Source of the DNA: Microbacterium murale
GTDB lineage: Bacteria; Actinomycetota; Actinomycetes; Actinomycetales; Microbacteriaceae
Direction: 5' to 3'
Assembly: GCF_030815955.1 (NCBI RefSeq)
Contig: NZ_JAUSXK010000001.1
Span: 3,844,001-3,908,000, forward strand
Length of the DNA: 64,000 nucleotides
Both the position numbers and the translations under genes were made by a program. Positions 54,360-63,773 of the stretch are shown here, piece after piece; position 1 is the first letter of the stretch; every line of letters begins with the position of its first letter. Below the pieces are notes generated by a model that was not told the origin of the DNA, made no database searches, and saw only the letters and a list, made by a program, of their open reading frames with translations.

Positions 54360-54397
54360 GTAACATGTCGGAAACATAGAAGACACGGCGGAGTAAC
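54360..54397 (+). promoter_or_regulatory. GlnR box upstream of glnA
   Basis: Four 5-mers at exact 11-bp steps, GTAAC-N6-GAAAC-N6-GACAC-N6-GTAAC, match the two-box GlnR operator of actinobacteria. The site lies 62-99 bp upstream of the glnA ATG. By analogy with Streptomyces it mediates nitrogen-limitation control; activation or repression cannot be told from sequence. Confidence 0.85.
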
Positions 54398-54458
54398 CCC
54401 TCGGCCATAACCTGCTTGCAGCCTTCAAGGCCCCGATCCGCATCATCTGGAGTGATAA

Positions 54459-55883
54459 ATGTTCACCGATTCGTCCGAGGTTCTGAGCTATATCAAGGAG
54501 AACGACGTCAAGTTCCTTGACATCCGTTTCACTGATCTGCCCGGTGTCCAGCAGCACTTCAACATCCCCGCGTCGACCGTCGATGAGGCGTTCTTCACCG
54601 ATGGCCAGCTGTTCGACGGCTCATCCATCCGCGGCTTCGCCAGCATCCACGAGTCCGACATGCAGCTCATCCCGGATGTCACGACCGCATACGTGGACCC
54701 GTTCCGCGAGGCGAGCACTCTCGTCATGCTCTTCGACATCTACAACCCGCGCACCGGCGAGATCTACTCGAAGGACCCGCGTCAGGTCGCCAAGAAGGCA
54801 GAGAAGTACCTCGCTTCGACCGGCATCGCCGACACCGCGTTCTTCGCCCCCGAGGCCGAGTTCTACATCTTCGACGACGTTCGTTACTCGGTCACCTCGA
54901 ACTCGAGCTTCTACAGCGTCGATTCCGAGGAAGGCGCTTGGAACACCGGCCGCGACGAAGAGGGCGGCAACCTCGGAAACAAGACCCCTTACAAGGGCGG
55001 TTACTTCCCGGTCAGCCCGGTCGACAAGACGGCAGACCTTCGCGACGACATCACCCTCAAGCTCATCGAGGCTGGTTTCATCCTGGAGCGCTCGCACCAC
55101 GAGGTCGGCACCGGTGGCCAACAGGAGATCAACTACCGCTTCGACACGATGGTGCACGCGGCCGACGACATCCTCAAGTTCAAGTACATCGTCAAGAACA
55201 CCGCAGAGCAGTGGGGCAAGTCGGCGACCTTCATGCCGAAGCCGCTCTACGGCGACAACGGCTCCGGCATGCACACGCACCAGTCCCTGTGGAGCGACGG
55301 CAAGCCGCTGTTCTACGACGAGGCAGGCTACGGCCAGCTCAGCGACATCGCCCGTTGGTACATCGGCGGCATCCTGGCGCACGCACCCGCCATTCTCGCC
55401 TTCACGAACCCGACCCTGAACAGCTACCACCGCCTTGTCAAGGGCTTCGAGGCTCCCGTCAACCTGGTCTACTCGGCCGGTAACCGATCCGCCGCGATCC
55501 GTATCCCGATCACCGGATCCAACCCGAAGGCGAAGCGCATCGAGTTCCGCGCTCCGGATGCTTCGGGCAACCCGTACCTTGCGTTCGCTGCCCAGCTGAT
55601 GGCGGGCCTCGACGGTATCAAGAACCGCATCGAGCCGCACGAGCCGGTCGACAAGGACCTCTACGAGCTCCCGCCCGAGGAGGCCAAGAACATCCCGCAG
55701 GTGCCGAACTCCCTCCTGGACTCGCTCGACGCTCTCCGCGACGATCACCAGTTCCTGCTCGAGGGCGGCGTCTTCACGCCTGAGCTCATCGAGACCTGGA
55801 TCTCCTACAAGATCGAGAACGAGATCCTGCCGATGGCGCAGCGTCCGCACCCGTTCGAGTTCGAGCTGTACTACGGGGTGTAA
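54459..55883 (+). CDS. glnA: Glutamine synthetase, type I
   Basis: The 474-residue enzyme makes glutamine from glutamate and ammonia. It has [11 protein letters not shown] and [13 protein letters not shown] at the N-terminus, the metal-binding [13 protein letters not shown], the ATP/glutamate site [18 protein letters not shown], and the adenylylation loop [15 protein letters not shown] with the target Tyr near residue 398. The length fits the adenylylated GS-I-beta class. It is regulated by the GlnR box and post-translationally by the GlnE encoded 2.4 kb downstream on the other strand. A 21-bp hairpin terminates it. Confidence 0.97.
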   Translation: MFTDSSEVLSYIKENDVKFLDIRFTDLPGVQQHFNIPASTVDEAFFTDGQLFDGSSIRGFASIHESDMQLIPDVTTAYVDPFREASTLVMLFDIYNPRTGEIYSKDPRQVAKKAEKYLASTGIADTAFFAPEAEFYIFDDVRYSVTSNSSFYSVDSEEGAWNTGRDEEGGNLGNKTPYKGGYFPVSPVDKTADLRDDITLKLIEAGFILERSHHEVGTGGQQEINYRFDTMVHAADDILKFKYIVKNTAEQWGKSATFMPKPLYGDNGSGMHTHQSLWSDGKPLFYDEAGYGQLSDIARWYIGGILAHAPAILAFTNPTLNSYHRLVKGFEAPVNLVYSAGNRSAAIRIPITGSNPKAKRIEFRAPDASGNPYLAFAAQLMAGLDGIKNRIEPHEPVDKDLYELPPEEAKNIPQVPNSLLDSLDALRDDHQFLLEGGVFTPELIETWISYKIENEILPMAQRPHPFEFELYYGV

Positions 55884-55939
55884 AACCCCGGGCTCGAGTT
55901 TTCCGGCCAGACCGGACCTGTAGCCGTCACTACCCATGC

Positions 55940-55995
55940 CGGCGATTCCTTCCTCCGACCCAGACTCTTCTCTCGGTCGGAGGAAGGAATCGCCG
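55940..55995 (+). terminator. Long hairpin terminator of glnA
   Basis: A 21-bp perfect stem (CGGCGATTCCTTCC at its outer end) with a 14-nt loop begins 57 nt after the glnA stop and is followed by TTTCT. Confidence 0.85.
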
Positions 55996-56113
55996 TTTCT
56001 ACGCCGACCGTCAACGACGAGTGAATTCAGCCCCCGGTATCGGGCGTTGACATACACCGTGGCAGGGGGCCAAGCTTCGAACAGTGAGGTGGTCTCACCA
56101 GGGCGGAGCCATC

Positions 56114-56995
56114 ATGGCCAGTGTCGAAGGAACGAACCGACTGTCGCGCTCCCGCTCCGGTCCACTGACCCGACATCCGTTGATCTCCTTCTTCGTGATC
56201 GCGTTCGTGCTGGCGTGGCTCATCGAGGTGCCACTCGCGCTCTCGGCGAACGGCATCCTGCCCAAGCTTCCGCTGCTGGCCTTCGCGATCGCGATCCCGG
56301 TCGCCACGTTCGCCCCGACAGCGGCGGCCTTCATCGTCACCGGTCTGACCGAGGGCAAGGTCGGCGTGGTGCGCCTGCTGCGACGGTACGTCCAGTGGCG
56401 CGTGGGGCTCCAGTGGTATCTCTTCATCCTCATCGGTATTCCGATCATCGTGCTGTTGGGCGCGATCGTCGTGCCGGGGGCGGCCGCCTCTTTCGACCCC
56501 GTGGTCGCTCCGCTGCTGGCCGCCTATCCTCTGGCGTTCCTCGCGACGTTCTTCCTCGGCGGACCGCTCGGTGAAGAACCCGGCTGGCGCGGCTTCGCCC
56601 TGCCCCGCCTGCAGAGCGGAACGGGTCCTCTGCGGGGAAGCCTGATATTGGGCGTGCTCTGGGCCCTGTGGCACTTTCCGCTCTTCTGGAGCGGCGTGTG
56701 GACACCACCCACCATTCCCAACATGGTCATGTTCATCGTCATGATCACGGCCCTCACGATCATCATGACCTGGGTGTTCAACCACGCGCGAGGCAGTCTG
56801 CTCATCACGATGCTGATGCACGCATCGTTCAACACATTCGCCAACAAGATCGCCGCACCGCTCTTCCCCGCTCCGATACTGAACGAGTACGGATTGCTGC
56901 CCGTGACGATCGGCTTCACGGTCACGGCTCTCGTGCTCATCGTCGTCACTCGCGGCCGCCTGGGTTATGGCTCGAGCGCCATCCCCTTGGTCTGA
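56114..56995 (+). CDS. CPBP family intramembrane glutamic endopeptidase
   Basis: The 293-residue protein has about eight membrane helices and the CPBP (Abi) motifs: GEEPGWRGFALPRLQ with the catalytic Glu-Glu and Arg, LWALWHFPLFWSG with the His, and LITMLMHASFNTFANK with the last His. Such proteases process prenylated or membrane peptides, or act in bacteriocin immunity. ATG 56114 is chosen because CGGAG lies 5 nt upstream; the frame opens 30 nt earlier without a site. It is monocistronic, after the glnA terminator. Confidence 0.9.
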   Translation: MASVEGTNRLSRSRSGPLTRHPLISFFVIAFVLAWLIEVPLALSANGILPKLPLLAFAIAIPVATFAPTAAAFIVTGLTEGKVGVVRLLRRYVQWRVGLQWYLFILIGIPIIVLLGAIVVPGAAASFDPVVAPLLAAYPLAFLATFFLGGPLGEEPGWRGFALPRLQSGTGPLRGSLILGVLWALWHFPLFWSGVWTPPTIPNMVMFIVMITALTIIMTWVFNHARGSLLITMLMHASFNTFANKIAAPLFPAPILNEYGLLPVTIGFTVTALVLIVVTRGRLGYGSSAIPLV

Positions 56996-57034
56996 CCGTT
57001 CGAGCGCGCGCACCGTGTCGGGTTAAGGTGCAGT

Positions 57035-57346
57035 ATGGGCAGACTCAAGTACGACCACACCGCTGAGGCGATAGGCATCGAAGACGAGACACTCGCGCAT
57101 CTGAAGGTCGTCGTGGCGACGAAGCTCCGTCGCCAGGAGAGCTTCATGATGACCTGGCTGCCTGTCGACGGCGGCTCCAACGGGCGGATGAGCGCCTGGA
57201 TCCACCCCGCGGTCCCGCTCGTGTTCATGTTCGACGATGCAGAGGTCCCTCCGATCAACGCGAAACGGTTGGAGGAGATGATGCACGCGACCAACGCCAC
57301 CGGTGAGCTGCTGCTCGAGAGTCTCACCCGCGTCGAGATTCAGTGA
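57035..57346 (+). CDS. DUF7882 family small protein
   Basis: The 103-residue protein has the layout of a family common in Microbacteriaceae (now DUF7882, sometimes mislabelled as a DNA ligase): MGRLKYDHTAEAIGIEDETL, HLKVVVATKLRRQESFMMTW, then SAWIHPAVPLVFMFDD and an acidic end. There is no catalytic motif. A TAAGGT lies 5 nt before the ATG and could be a -10 element or a Shine-Dalgarno-like AAGG. It is convergent with the lipid-kinase gene, 10 bp apart. Confidence 0.75.
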   Translation: MGRLKYDHTAEAIGIEDETLAHLKVVVATKLRRQESFMMTWLPVDGGSNGRMSAWIHPAVPLVFMFDDAEVPPINAKRLEEMMHATNATGELLLESLTRVEIQ

Positions 57347-57356
57347 CCGCCGTCGC

Positions 57357-58271
57357 TCAGCGCACCAGCAGAGCGCCGGCCTGCACACGGACCTCGAACG
57401 ATGACACCTCGCCGAGTTCCTCGCCGTCGACTTCGAAAGCCAGCGGCTGCTCCAGCTCCACGCTGATGCGCTCAGCGGTCAGGTGACGGGTGGATTCGGT
57501 GCTCACCGCCGTCTCGTCACGTGTCAGCAGGCGACGGATGCCGTTGTCCCAGACCACGGAGCGTACGGTGTCGAGCCACTGCAGCGCGCCGTCGGCGCTC
57601 ACCAGTAGCAGGTCGAGCAGTCCGTCGTCGAGTTTCGCGTCCGGCAGCAGCCGTACACCGCCCTGCACCATGCCGCAGTTTCCGATCAGCAGAGTGTGAC
57701 CACGCACCTCCTGCGGGTCTCCCCCGTCCAGAGCAAGCCTGATGCCGGTCATCTCCGTGCCGGCCATGGCACGGCCCATCGCCTCGACATAGGCGAGCCA
57801 GCCGGCGCGATCCTTCAGATCATCGTCCGTCTCCACCAGCATCTGCGCGTCGATGCCGAACCCGACCATGACCGTGAAGGCCCGCTCCTCACCGTTCATG
57901 CTCACCCAACCGAGGTCGATCGTCCGAGTCTCACTGGTGCCGATCCGCCTCAGCGCAGCGGGGATGTCGTCCAATGGCACCTCGAGGTTGCGGGCGAGCA
58001 GATTGCCTGTGCCCTGAGGCACGATCCCGAGCGCGACGTCGGTCCCGGCCAGCGCCTCGGCCACCGCACGCACCGTGCCGTCTCCTCCGACAGCGATCAC
58101 GGTCCCGCATCCGGCCGCGAGGGCATCCTTCGCCATGCCGAGCCCCGGATCGTCCTCGCTCGTCTCCCACCACTGCACATCCCCGTCCAGCGTCTCGGCG
58201 ACCGCCGAGCGCAATACGTCCTCGTCGATCTTCGACGGGTTCCAGATGATGCCGATCTTCGTCGCTGTCAT
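57357..58271 (-). CDS. Diacylglycerol kinase family lipid kinase
   Basis: The 304-residue protein has the DAGK catalytic core: IGIIWNPSKID at the start, the nucleotide loop VIAVGGDGTVRAVAEAL, the LGIVPQGTGNLLARNL motif and the C-terminal beta-sandwich with DDGLLDLLLVSADG. It phosphorylates a lipid such as diacylglycerol or a sphingoid base at the inner membrane face. Substrate is uncertain. It is downstream of glnE on the same strand but 36 bp apart, and overlaps nothing. Confidence 0.9.
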   Translation of the reverse strand: MTATKIGIIWNPSKIDEDVLRSAVAETLDGDVQWWETSEDDPGLGMAKDALAAGCGTVIAVGGDGTVRAVAEALAGTDVALGIVPQGTGNLLARNLEVPLDDIPAALRRIGTSETRTIDLGWVSMNGEERAFTVMVGFGIDAQMLVETDDDLKDRAGWLAYVEAMGRAMAGTEMTGIRLALDGGDPQEVRGHTLLIGNCGMVQGGVRLLPDAKLDDGLLDLLLVSADGALQWLDTVRSVVWDNGIRRLLTRDETAVSTESTRHLTAERISVELEQPLAFEVDGEELGEVSSFEVRVQAGALLVR

Positions 58272-58307
58272 GTGCTCAGCCTGAGCCAGCGACGGCGATC
58301 GCGCAAC

Positions 58308-61283
58308 TCAGCCGTAGAAGAGGTGCTCGAACGTCCGTCGTGCACGCCGGGTTACGCCGAGGTAGTCCTCTTCGACGGCGCTGGCCGAGCCGTCGGGGTA
58401 TCCGAGCAAGTGGCCCAGCGCGTCGAGCTCACGCCGATCCGCCGGAAGTATGTCCGCCGTGTGCCCTGTGCGCAGCGTGATCGCCGAACGCAGCCTGCTG
58501 GCCAGCAGCCAGGCCTCTCTCAGCTTGTCCGCGTCGTCGGCGGACATGAGTTCAGCATCCACCGCCGCCTGCAATGCGGCAAGCGTCGATGTGGTCCGCA
58601 GCGACGGCACCGCATGGGCGTGCTGCAACTGGATCAGCTGGATCAGCCACTCGACGTCGCTGAGCGAACCAGGGCCCAACTTGAGGTGGCGGTGCGGATC
58701 CGCCCCCTGTGGAAGCCGCTCGCCCTCCACCCTGGCCTTGATGCGCTTGATCTCGCGCAGCCCCTGCTCGTCGACCTGCTCCGGGTACCGGATGCTGTCG
58801 GCAAGCTCCATGAACTTCGCAAGCAGCCGCGAACTGCCGGCGACACCGCGGGCTCGCAGCAGTGCCTGCGCCTCCCACGACACCGACCATCGCCGGTAGT
58901 ACTCCGTGTAGGCGGCGATGGATCGCACCACTGGTCCCTGGCGGCCCTCAGGGCGCAGATCCGCGTCAAGGTCGAGGGGCACGCGATGATCGGTCAGATG
59001 CTCGCGAAGGCCGGCGACCAGCTGCGTCGAGAGCGTCTGCGCACGCTGCGGATCGATCCCGTTGGCGTCGTATACGTACAGGATGTCGGCGTCCGAGCCG
59101 AAACCGAGTTCGGCACCACCGAACCGCCCCATGCCGATCACCGCGAACTCGAGGGCGTCGTCCTCCGGCGGCACCACCTCTCGCCGCACTGCGCGCAGCC
59201 CGGCCTGGATGGTCGCGTCGGTGATCGCGGAGAGCGCCGTTGCGATCTCTTCGATGCTCAGCACATCGAGCACAGCGCCCATCGCCGTGCGGAGCAACTC
59301 CCGCCGCCGCAGCGCACGAACGGCCTTCAGTGCAGGCGCGACGGACTTGTGCCGGGTCTGGATCGCCCGTGCTTCCTCATACAGCTGCGACGCGGCCCGT
59401 GGGCGAAGCCGGTCGAGGCTGTCCAGCCACGCCACCGACTCCGGAATCCACTCCATGAGCTCGCCGATGTAGCGCGACGCCGAGAGCAGGCGCGTGAGGC
59501 TCTCTGCTGCACCGGATGAATCGCGCAGCATCCGGAGGAACCACGAGGTATCCCCCAATCGTTCACTGATCCTTCGGAAGGCGAGCAGTGCGTAGTCAGG
59601 GTCGCTGCCGTCGGCGAACCAGCGCACCATGATCGGCATGAGGTGGCGCTGGATGGTGACCTTGCGGCTGATCCCAGAGGTGAGTGCGCCGATGTGCCGC
59701 AGTGCGCCGGCCGCATCTCGGAAGCCGATGGCTGCGAGACGGTCATGTGCCTGCGCCGTGGACAGCGTGCGCTCCTCCTCCGGCAGCGCGGCGACGGCGC
59801 TCAGCAGCGGACGATAGAACAGTCGGGTATGGATGTCGCGCACCTCGCGGCGGATGCTCTCCCAGAGCGCCCAGATGCCTTCGCCGGTGTCGGCTAGTCC
59901 GGTGGCTCTGGCCAGAATCCGCAGTCCGTCGGGTGTCCGGGGCATGAGATGCGTGCGCGATAGCTCGCGCAGCTGCTGTCGGTGCTCCAACAGTCGTAGC
60001 GTGCGGTAGTCGGAGGCGAACGTCCCGGCGTCTTCGCGCCCGATGTAGCCGCCTGCGACGAGAGCATCCAGGCTCTCCAGAGTTCCTCTCGTACGAAGGC
60101 TCGGATCGGTGAGGCCGTGCACGAGCTGCAGCAGCTGCACGGTGAACTCGATATCTCGCAATCCACCGACGCCGAGCTTGATCTGATGGGTGGCGTCTTC
60201 GGGCCCGATATGCTCCGTGACGCGTTCGCGCATCCGCTGCACGCTGTCCACGAAGTTCTCGCGTGCGGCGCTCGACCAGATCTTCGGCTGCACCGCCTCG
60301 ATGTACGCCGCACCGAGCGCCGGGTCCCCTGCGAGCGGACGCGCCTTGAGGAGCGCCTGGAACTCCCAACTCTTCGCCCACCTGTCGTAATAGGCCAGAT
60401 GAGAGCCGAGAGAGCGCACCAGCGCGCCTTGCTTGCCCTCGGGACGAAGATTCGCGTCGACCTCCCACAGCGGCGGCTCGACCTCGATGCCTTCCAGCCC
60501 GCGCATCGTCTCGATGGCGAGCTTGGTCGCGATGTCGATGGAGCGGCCCTCCTCGAGCCGCTCCTCGTCGGCGGTGCCACCCACGAAGATCACGTCGACG
60601 TCGCTCACGTAATTGAGCTCGCGGGCACCGGCCTTGCCCATCCCGATGATCGCCAGTTTCGTGAGAGCGACCTCGTCGCGTGGGCGGGTGCGTGCGACTC
60701 GAGTGCGCGCCACAGCGAGGGATGCCTCCAGGGCTGCGCCGGCAACGTCTGCGAGGGCAGCCGATACCGCAGCGATCCGCAAGGCGGGTTCAGGGGCAGA
60801 GAGATCGACGGCGGCGATCTCTGCGAGCGAGCGACGATAGGCGACCCGCAGCGAGACCAATGCGGAATCGTCGGCGGTGTCGGCGAACCCATCCTTCGCG
60901 CCGACAGCATCGAGCAGGCGCTCGCTCAGCGTCGTCGCGCTCGGCACCAGCGGCCCGACCTCACCGAGCACCGAGAGCTGATCGGGATGCCGTAGGAAGA
61001 AATCGGCCAGGCCGGTCGACGCACCGAAAACCCGCCAACAGATGCCGCGCGCAGTCTCATCGCGCAGCACTCTCGCCAGCGCGACCGGGTCACGCCGCGC
61101 CACTCGGAGCATCCCCTCGGCGGCACCGTCAGGATCCGCCGAGACGGCACCGTCGACGATCGTCGCGCGATCGATCCCCACCAGCGTCGAGAGCTCTTCG
61201 AGCGCCTCAGCCGCCGCGCTCAGGTCGGTGAAACCGACTCGAGCCAGCGAAGACAGCGAGAACGTCGGATCCGATCGGGCCAT
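58308..61283 (-). CDS. glnE: Glutamine synthetase adenylyltransferase
   Basis: The 991-residue bifunctional enzyme adds and removes AMP on the Tyr of GlnA. Two nucleotidyltransferase domains are visible: the N-terminal one (about residues 220-300, GMGKAGARELNYVSDVDVIF) and the C-terminal one (about 735-820, GMGRFGGAELGFGSDADILY), each followed by a helical domain (GGLRDIEFTVQLLQLVHG). Both retain the Asp pairs, so both activities appear intact. It lies 4 bp after glnA2 on the same strand, an operon usual in actinobacteria. Confidence 0.95.
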   Translation of the reverse strand: MARSDPTFSLSSLARVGFTDLSAAAEALEELSTLVGIDRATIVDGAVSADPDGAAEGMLRVARRDPVALARVLRDETARGICWRVFGASTGLADFFLRHPDQLSVLGEVGPLVPSATTLSERLLDAVGAKDGFADTADDSALVSLRVAYRRSLAEIAAVDLSAPEPALRIAAVSAALADVAGAALEASLAVARTRVARTRPRDEVALTKLAIIGMGKAGARELNYVSDVDVIFVGGTADEERLEEGRSIDIATKLAIETMRGLEGIEVEPPLWEVDANLRPEGKQGALVRSLGSHLAYYDRWAKSWEFQALLKARPLAGDPALGAAYIEAVQPKIWSSAARENFVDSVQRMRERVTEHIGPEDATHQIKLGVGGLRDIEFTVQLLQLVHGLTDPSLRTRGTLESLDALVAGGYIGREDAGTFASDYRTLRLLEHRQQLRELSRTHLMPRTPDGLRILARATGLADTGEGIWALWESIRREVRDIHTRLFYRPLLSAVAALPEEERTLSTAQAHDRLAAIGFRDAAGALRHIGALTSGISRKVTIQRHLMPIMVRWFADGSDPDYALLAFRRISERLGDTSWFLRMLRDSSGAAESLTRLLSASRYIGELMEWIPESVAWLDSLDRLRPRAASQLYEEARAIQTRHKSVAPALKAVRALRRRELLRTAMGAVLDVLSIEEIATALSAITDATIQAGLRAVRREVVPPEDDALEFAVIGMGRFGGAELGFGSDADILYVYDANGIDPQRAQTLSTQLVAGLREHLTDHRVPLDLDADLRPEGRQGPVVRSIAAYTEYYRRWSVSWEAQALLRARGVAGSSRLLAKFMELADSIRYPEQVDEQGLREIKRIKARVEGERLPQGADPHRHLKLGPGSLSDVEWLIQLIQLQHAHAVPSLRTTSTLAALQAAVDAELMSADDADKLREAWLLASRLRSAITLRTGHTADILPADRRELDALGHLLGYPDGSASAVEEDYLGVTRRARRTFEHLFYG

Positions 61284-61287
61284 CGGG

Positions 61288-62631
61288 TCAGAGAAGCTCG
61301 AGGTTGCTCTTCAGCTCGAACGGGGTCACCTGACCGCGGTAGGCCTCCCACTCCTTGCGCTTGTTGAGCAGCACGTAGTTGAACACCTGCTCGCCGAGCG
61401 TCTCGGCGACGAGCTCAGATGACTCCATGTACTCCAGCGCGTGATCGAGGCTGGCGGGCAGTGAGGAGTAGCCGAGCGCACGGCGCTCCGCATCGCTCAA
61501 AGACCAGACGTTGTTCTCGGCCTCGGGCGGCAGCTCGTACTCCTCCTCGATTCCCTTGAGTCCGGCTGCGAGCAGAAGGGCATAGGCGAGGTAGGGGTTG
61601 GCGGCCGAGTCGAGGCCGCGATACTCGACGCGCGAGGACTGGCTCTTGTGCGGCTTGTACATCGGCACGCGGATGAGAGCGGAGCGGTTGGTGTGGCCCC
61701 AGGTGACGAAGCTGGGCGCCTCGTCGCCGCCCCACAGCCGCTTGTACGAGTTCACGAACTGGTTCGTGACGGCGGCGATCTCGTTGGCATGCTTGAGCAG
61801 ACCGGCGATGAAGTGCCGCCCCGTCTTGGAGAGCTGGTACTGGGCGCCCTCCTCCCAGAAGGCGTTCTGGTCGCCTTCGAACAGCGACATGTGCGTGTGC
61901 ATGCCGCTTCCCGGCTGGTCGCTCATCGGCTTCGGCATGAACGTCGCATAGACGCCCTGCTCGATCGCGACCTCTTTGACCACGGTGCGGAACGTCATGA
62001 TGTTGTCGGCCATGGTGAGCGCGTCCGCGTACCGCAGATCGATCTCGTTCTGGCCGGGACCGCCCTCATGATGGCTGTACTCGACCGAGATGCCCAGGTC
62101 TTCCAGCATCCGCACCGAACGTCGGCGGAAATCGTGCGCCGTCCCGCCCGGCACATTGTCGAAGTAACCTGCGGAGTCCACCGGGACGGGGCCCTCCGGC
62201 CCGATCAAGGACGACTTGAGCAGGTAGAACTCGATCTCGGGGTGCGTGTAGAAGGTGAAGCCGGCATCGGCGGCCTTCGCGAGCGTGCGCTTGAGCACGT
62301 GGCGCGGGTCGGCGACGGCGGGCTGCCCGTCCGGAGTCGTGAGGTCGCAGAACATGCGGGCGGTCGGGTCGATCTCGCCCCGCCACGGCAGCGTCTGGAA
62401 CGTCGTCGGGTCGGGCTGCGCGAGCAGATCCGACTCGTAGGTACGCGTCAGCCCCTCGATTGCCGAGCCGTCGAATCCGATGCCCTCCGCGAATGCGCCC
62501 TCGACCTCTGCCGGGGCGATCGCGACGGACTTCAGAGTGCCGATCACGTCGGTGAACCAGAGCCGTACGAACTTGACGCCGCGTTCTTCGATCGTGCGCA
62601 GCACGAAGTCTCGCTGCTTGTCCATTCCCAT
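61288..62631 (-). CDS. glnA2: Glutamine synthetase, GlnA2 type
   Basis: The 447-residue GS-I protein begins QRDFVLRTIEERGVKFVRLW, has the core SDQPGSGMHTHMSLF and ends VTPFELKSNLELL. At the position of the adenylylation loop it reads EEEYELPPEAENNVWSL, so a Tyr is present but the [10 protein letters not shown] form of GlnA1 is not. It is a second, shorter GS common in actinobacteria. It heads the operon with glnE; a short SPOR-like gene lies 7 bp upstream. The start is ATG 62631 or 62625. Confidence 0.93.
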   Translation of the reverse strand: MGMDKQRDFVLRTIEERGVKFVRLWFTDVIGTLKSVAIAPAEVEGAFAEGIGFDGSAIEGLTRTYESDLLAQPDPTTFQTLPWRGEIDPTARMFCDLTTPDGQPAVADPRHVLKRTLAKAADAGFTFYTHPEIEFYLLKSSLIGPEGPVPVDSAGYFDNVPGGTAHDFRRRSVRMLEDLGISVEYSHHEGGPGQNEIDLRYADALTMADNIMTFRTVVKEVAIEQGVYATFMPKPMSDQPGSGMHTHMSLFEGDQNAFWEEGAQYQLSKTGRHFIAGLLKHANEIAAVTNQFVNSYKRLWGGDEAPSFVTWGHTNRSALIRVPMYKPHKSQSSRVEYRGLDSAANPYLAYALLLAAGLKGIEEEYELPPEAENNVWSLSDAERRALGYSSLPASLDHALEYMESSELVAETLGEQVFNYVLLNKRKEWEAYRGQVTPFELKSNLELL

Positions 62632-62638
62632 GTGTCTT

Positions 62639-62854
62639 CTACTTCCCGTCGGCGTCGGTCGACTTGCGCCAGTCTTCGTCGACGGCCTCCTCGGCGGCCC
62701 ACGCCTCTGAGCGCTCGCGAAGAGTGTTGAGGGCGTTCGAGGCTGCTTCCTCGGTGTCGAAGGGGCCGACCCTGTCGACAGCAGGCGACGCGTAGCCGAA
62801 CTCCACCTGGTTGGTGGTGGTGTTGTACCAGTACTTGTTCTCGCCGTCAGACAT
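62639..62854 (-). CDS. Short SPOR-like protein (71 aa)
   Basis: The 71-residue protein (KYWYNTTTNQVEFGYASPAVD, then DRVGPFDTEEAASNAL) resembles a small family seen upstream of glnA2 in actinobacteria, sometimes named SPOR domain-containing. There is no signal peptide. GAAGGGAG lies 5 nt before the ATG; a minus-strand TAGGAT (62883-62888) could be its -10. Function is unknown; the gap to glnA2 is 7 bp, so it is probably co-transcribed. Confidence 0.8.
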   Translation of the reverse strand: MSDGENKYWYNTTTNQVEFGYASPAVDRVGPFDTEEAASNALNTLRERSEAWAAEEAVDEDWRKSTDADGK

Positions 62855-62909
62855 GGCAGCTCCCTTCGTAAGCTTCTGTCACGATCCTACTGTCGTCGCG
62901 GGCGCTCGC

Positions 62910-62915
62910 TAGGCT
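62910..62915 (+). promoter_or_regulatory. -10 element TAGGCT, probable leaderless start
   Basis: The hexamer ends 7 nt before the ATG at 62923 of ppgK. Confidence 0.45.
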
Positions 62916-62922
62916 ATTACGC

Positions 62923-63681
62923 ATGGCACAAGCGATCGGCGTCGACATCGGCGGCACAGGCATCAAAGCAGGCATTGTCAACCTCAAGAAGGGTGCGCTC
63001 GATTCGGATCGCGTCCGGGTGGACACCCCCAAGGGGGCGTCGCCTGAAGACGTCCTCAAGGCTGTCAACGAGGTGCTCGACACGCTCGAAGTCCGGGACT
63101 CTGATCTCCCCCTCGGCGTGGCCTTCCCCGCGATCGTGAAGAACGGCAAGACGCTTTCTGCTGCGAACGTGTCCGACAAGTGGATCGGCTTCGAGGCCGA
63201 GAAGTTCTTCGAGGACGGTCTGGGTCGTCACATCACGTTCGTGAACGATGCGGATGCCGCCGGCGTCGCCGAGGTGCGACACGGTGCCGCGCGTGACGTC
63301 TCCGGCCTGACGATCCTGGCTACCCTCGGCACGGGCATCGGCTCGGCGTTCCTGTACGATGGCGTGCTGCTGCCGAACACGGAGCTGGGGCACCTTCTGT
63401 ACAACGGCACGACGGTCGGGGACGCCTCCATCGAGAAGTGGACGGCGTACTCCGCGATGGAGCGCGAGAAGCTCTCCTGGGAGGAGTGGTCGGCTCGCCT
63501 CCAGGTGTTCTTCTCGCACGTCGAGTTCCTGTTCAGCCCCGACCTCTTCGTCGTCGGCGGCGGTGTCTCCAAGCACCCTGAGAAGTTCATCCCGCTGCTC
63601 GAGCTGAACACGCCGATCATTCCGGCAATCCACCGCAACTCGTCCGGAATCATCGGCGCCGCGTCTCTCGCAGCCGACTGA
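62923..63681 (+). CDS. ppgK: Polyphosphate glucokinase
   Basis: The 252-residue ROK-family kinase phosphorylates glucose using polyphosphate (and often ATP). It has the phosphate-binding IGVDIGGTGIKAGIV, the sugar-binding FVNDADAAGVAE, TLGTGIGSAFLYDG and the PpgK-typical LPNTELGHLL, with a C-terminal VVGGGVSKHPEKF. Length is normal. It is divergent from the SPOR-like gene across 68 bp and is followed by a 13-bp hairpin terminator. Confidence 0.95.
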   Translation: MAQAIGVDIGGTGIKAGIVNLKKGALDSDRVRVDTPKGASPEDVLKAVNEVLDTLEVRDSDLPLGVAFPAIVKNGKTLSAANVSDKWIGFEAEKFFEDGLGRHITFVNDADAAGVAEVRHGAARDVSGLTILATLGTGIGSAFLYDGVLLPNTELGHLLYNGTTVGDASIEKWTAYSAMEREKLSWEEWSARLQVFFSHVEFLFSPDLFVVGGGVSKHPEKFIPLLELNTPIIPAIHRNSSGIIGAASLAAD

Positions 63682-63698
63682 TCACGACCCTCTGACAA

Positions 63699-63739
63699 GC
63701 GAAGGGCTCGGCGACCACTACGGTCTCCGAGCCCTTCGC
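63699..63739 (+). terminator. Terminator after ppgK
   Basis: A 13-bp perfect inverted repeat (GCGAAGGGCTCGG and its complement) with a 15-nt loop starts 17 nt after the ppgK stop. No T tract follows. Confidence 0.75.
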
Positions 63740-63761
63740 CGTGGTGGTATGGGCTGGGGAC

Positions 63762-63767
63762 TATAGT
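63762..63767 (+). promoter_or_regulatory. -10 element TATAGT, probable leaderless start
   Basis: The hexamer ends 6 nt before the ATG at 63774. No Shine-Dalgarno sequence is visible. Confidence 0.45.
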
Positions 63768-63773
63768 CTTCTC

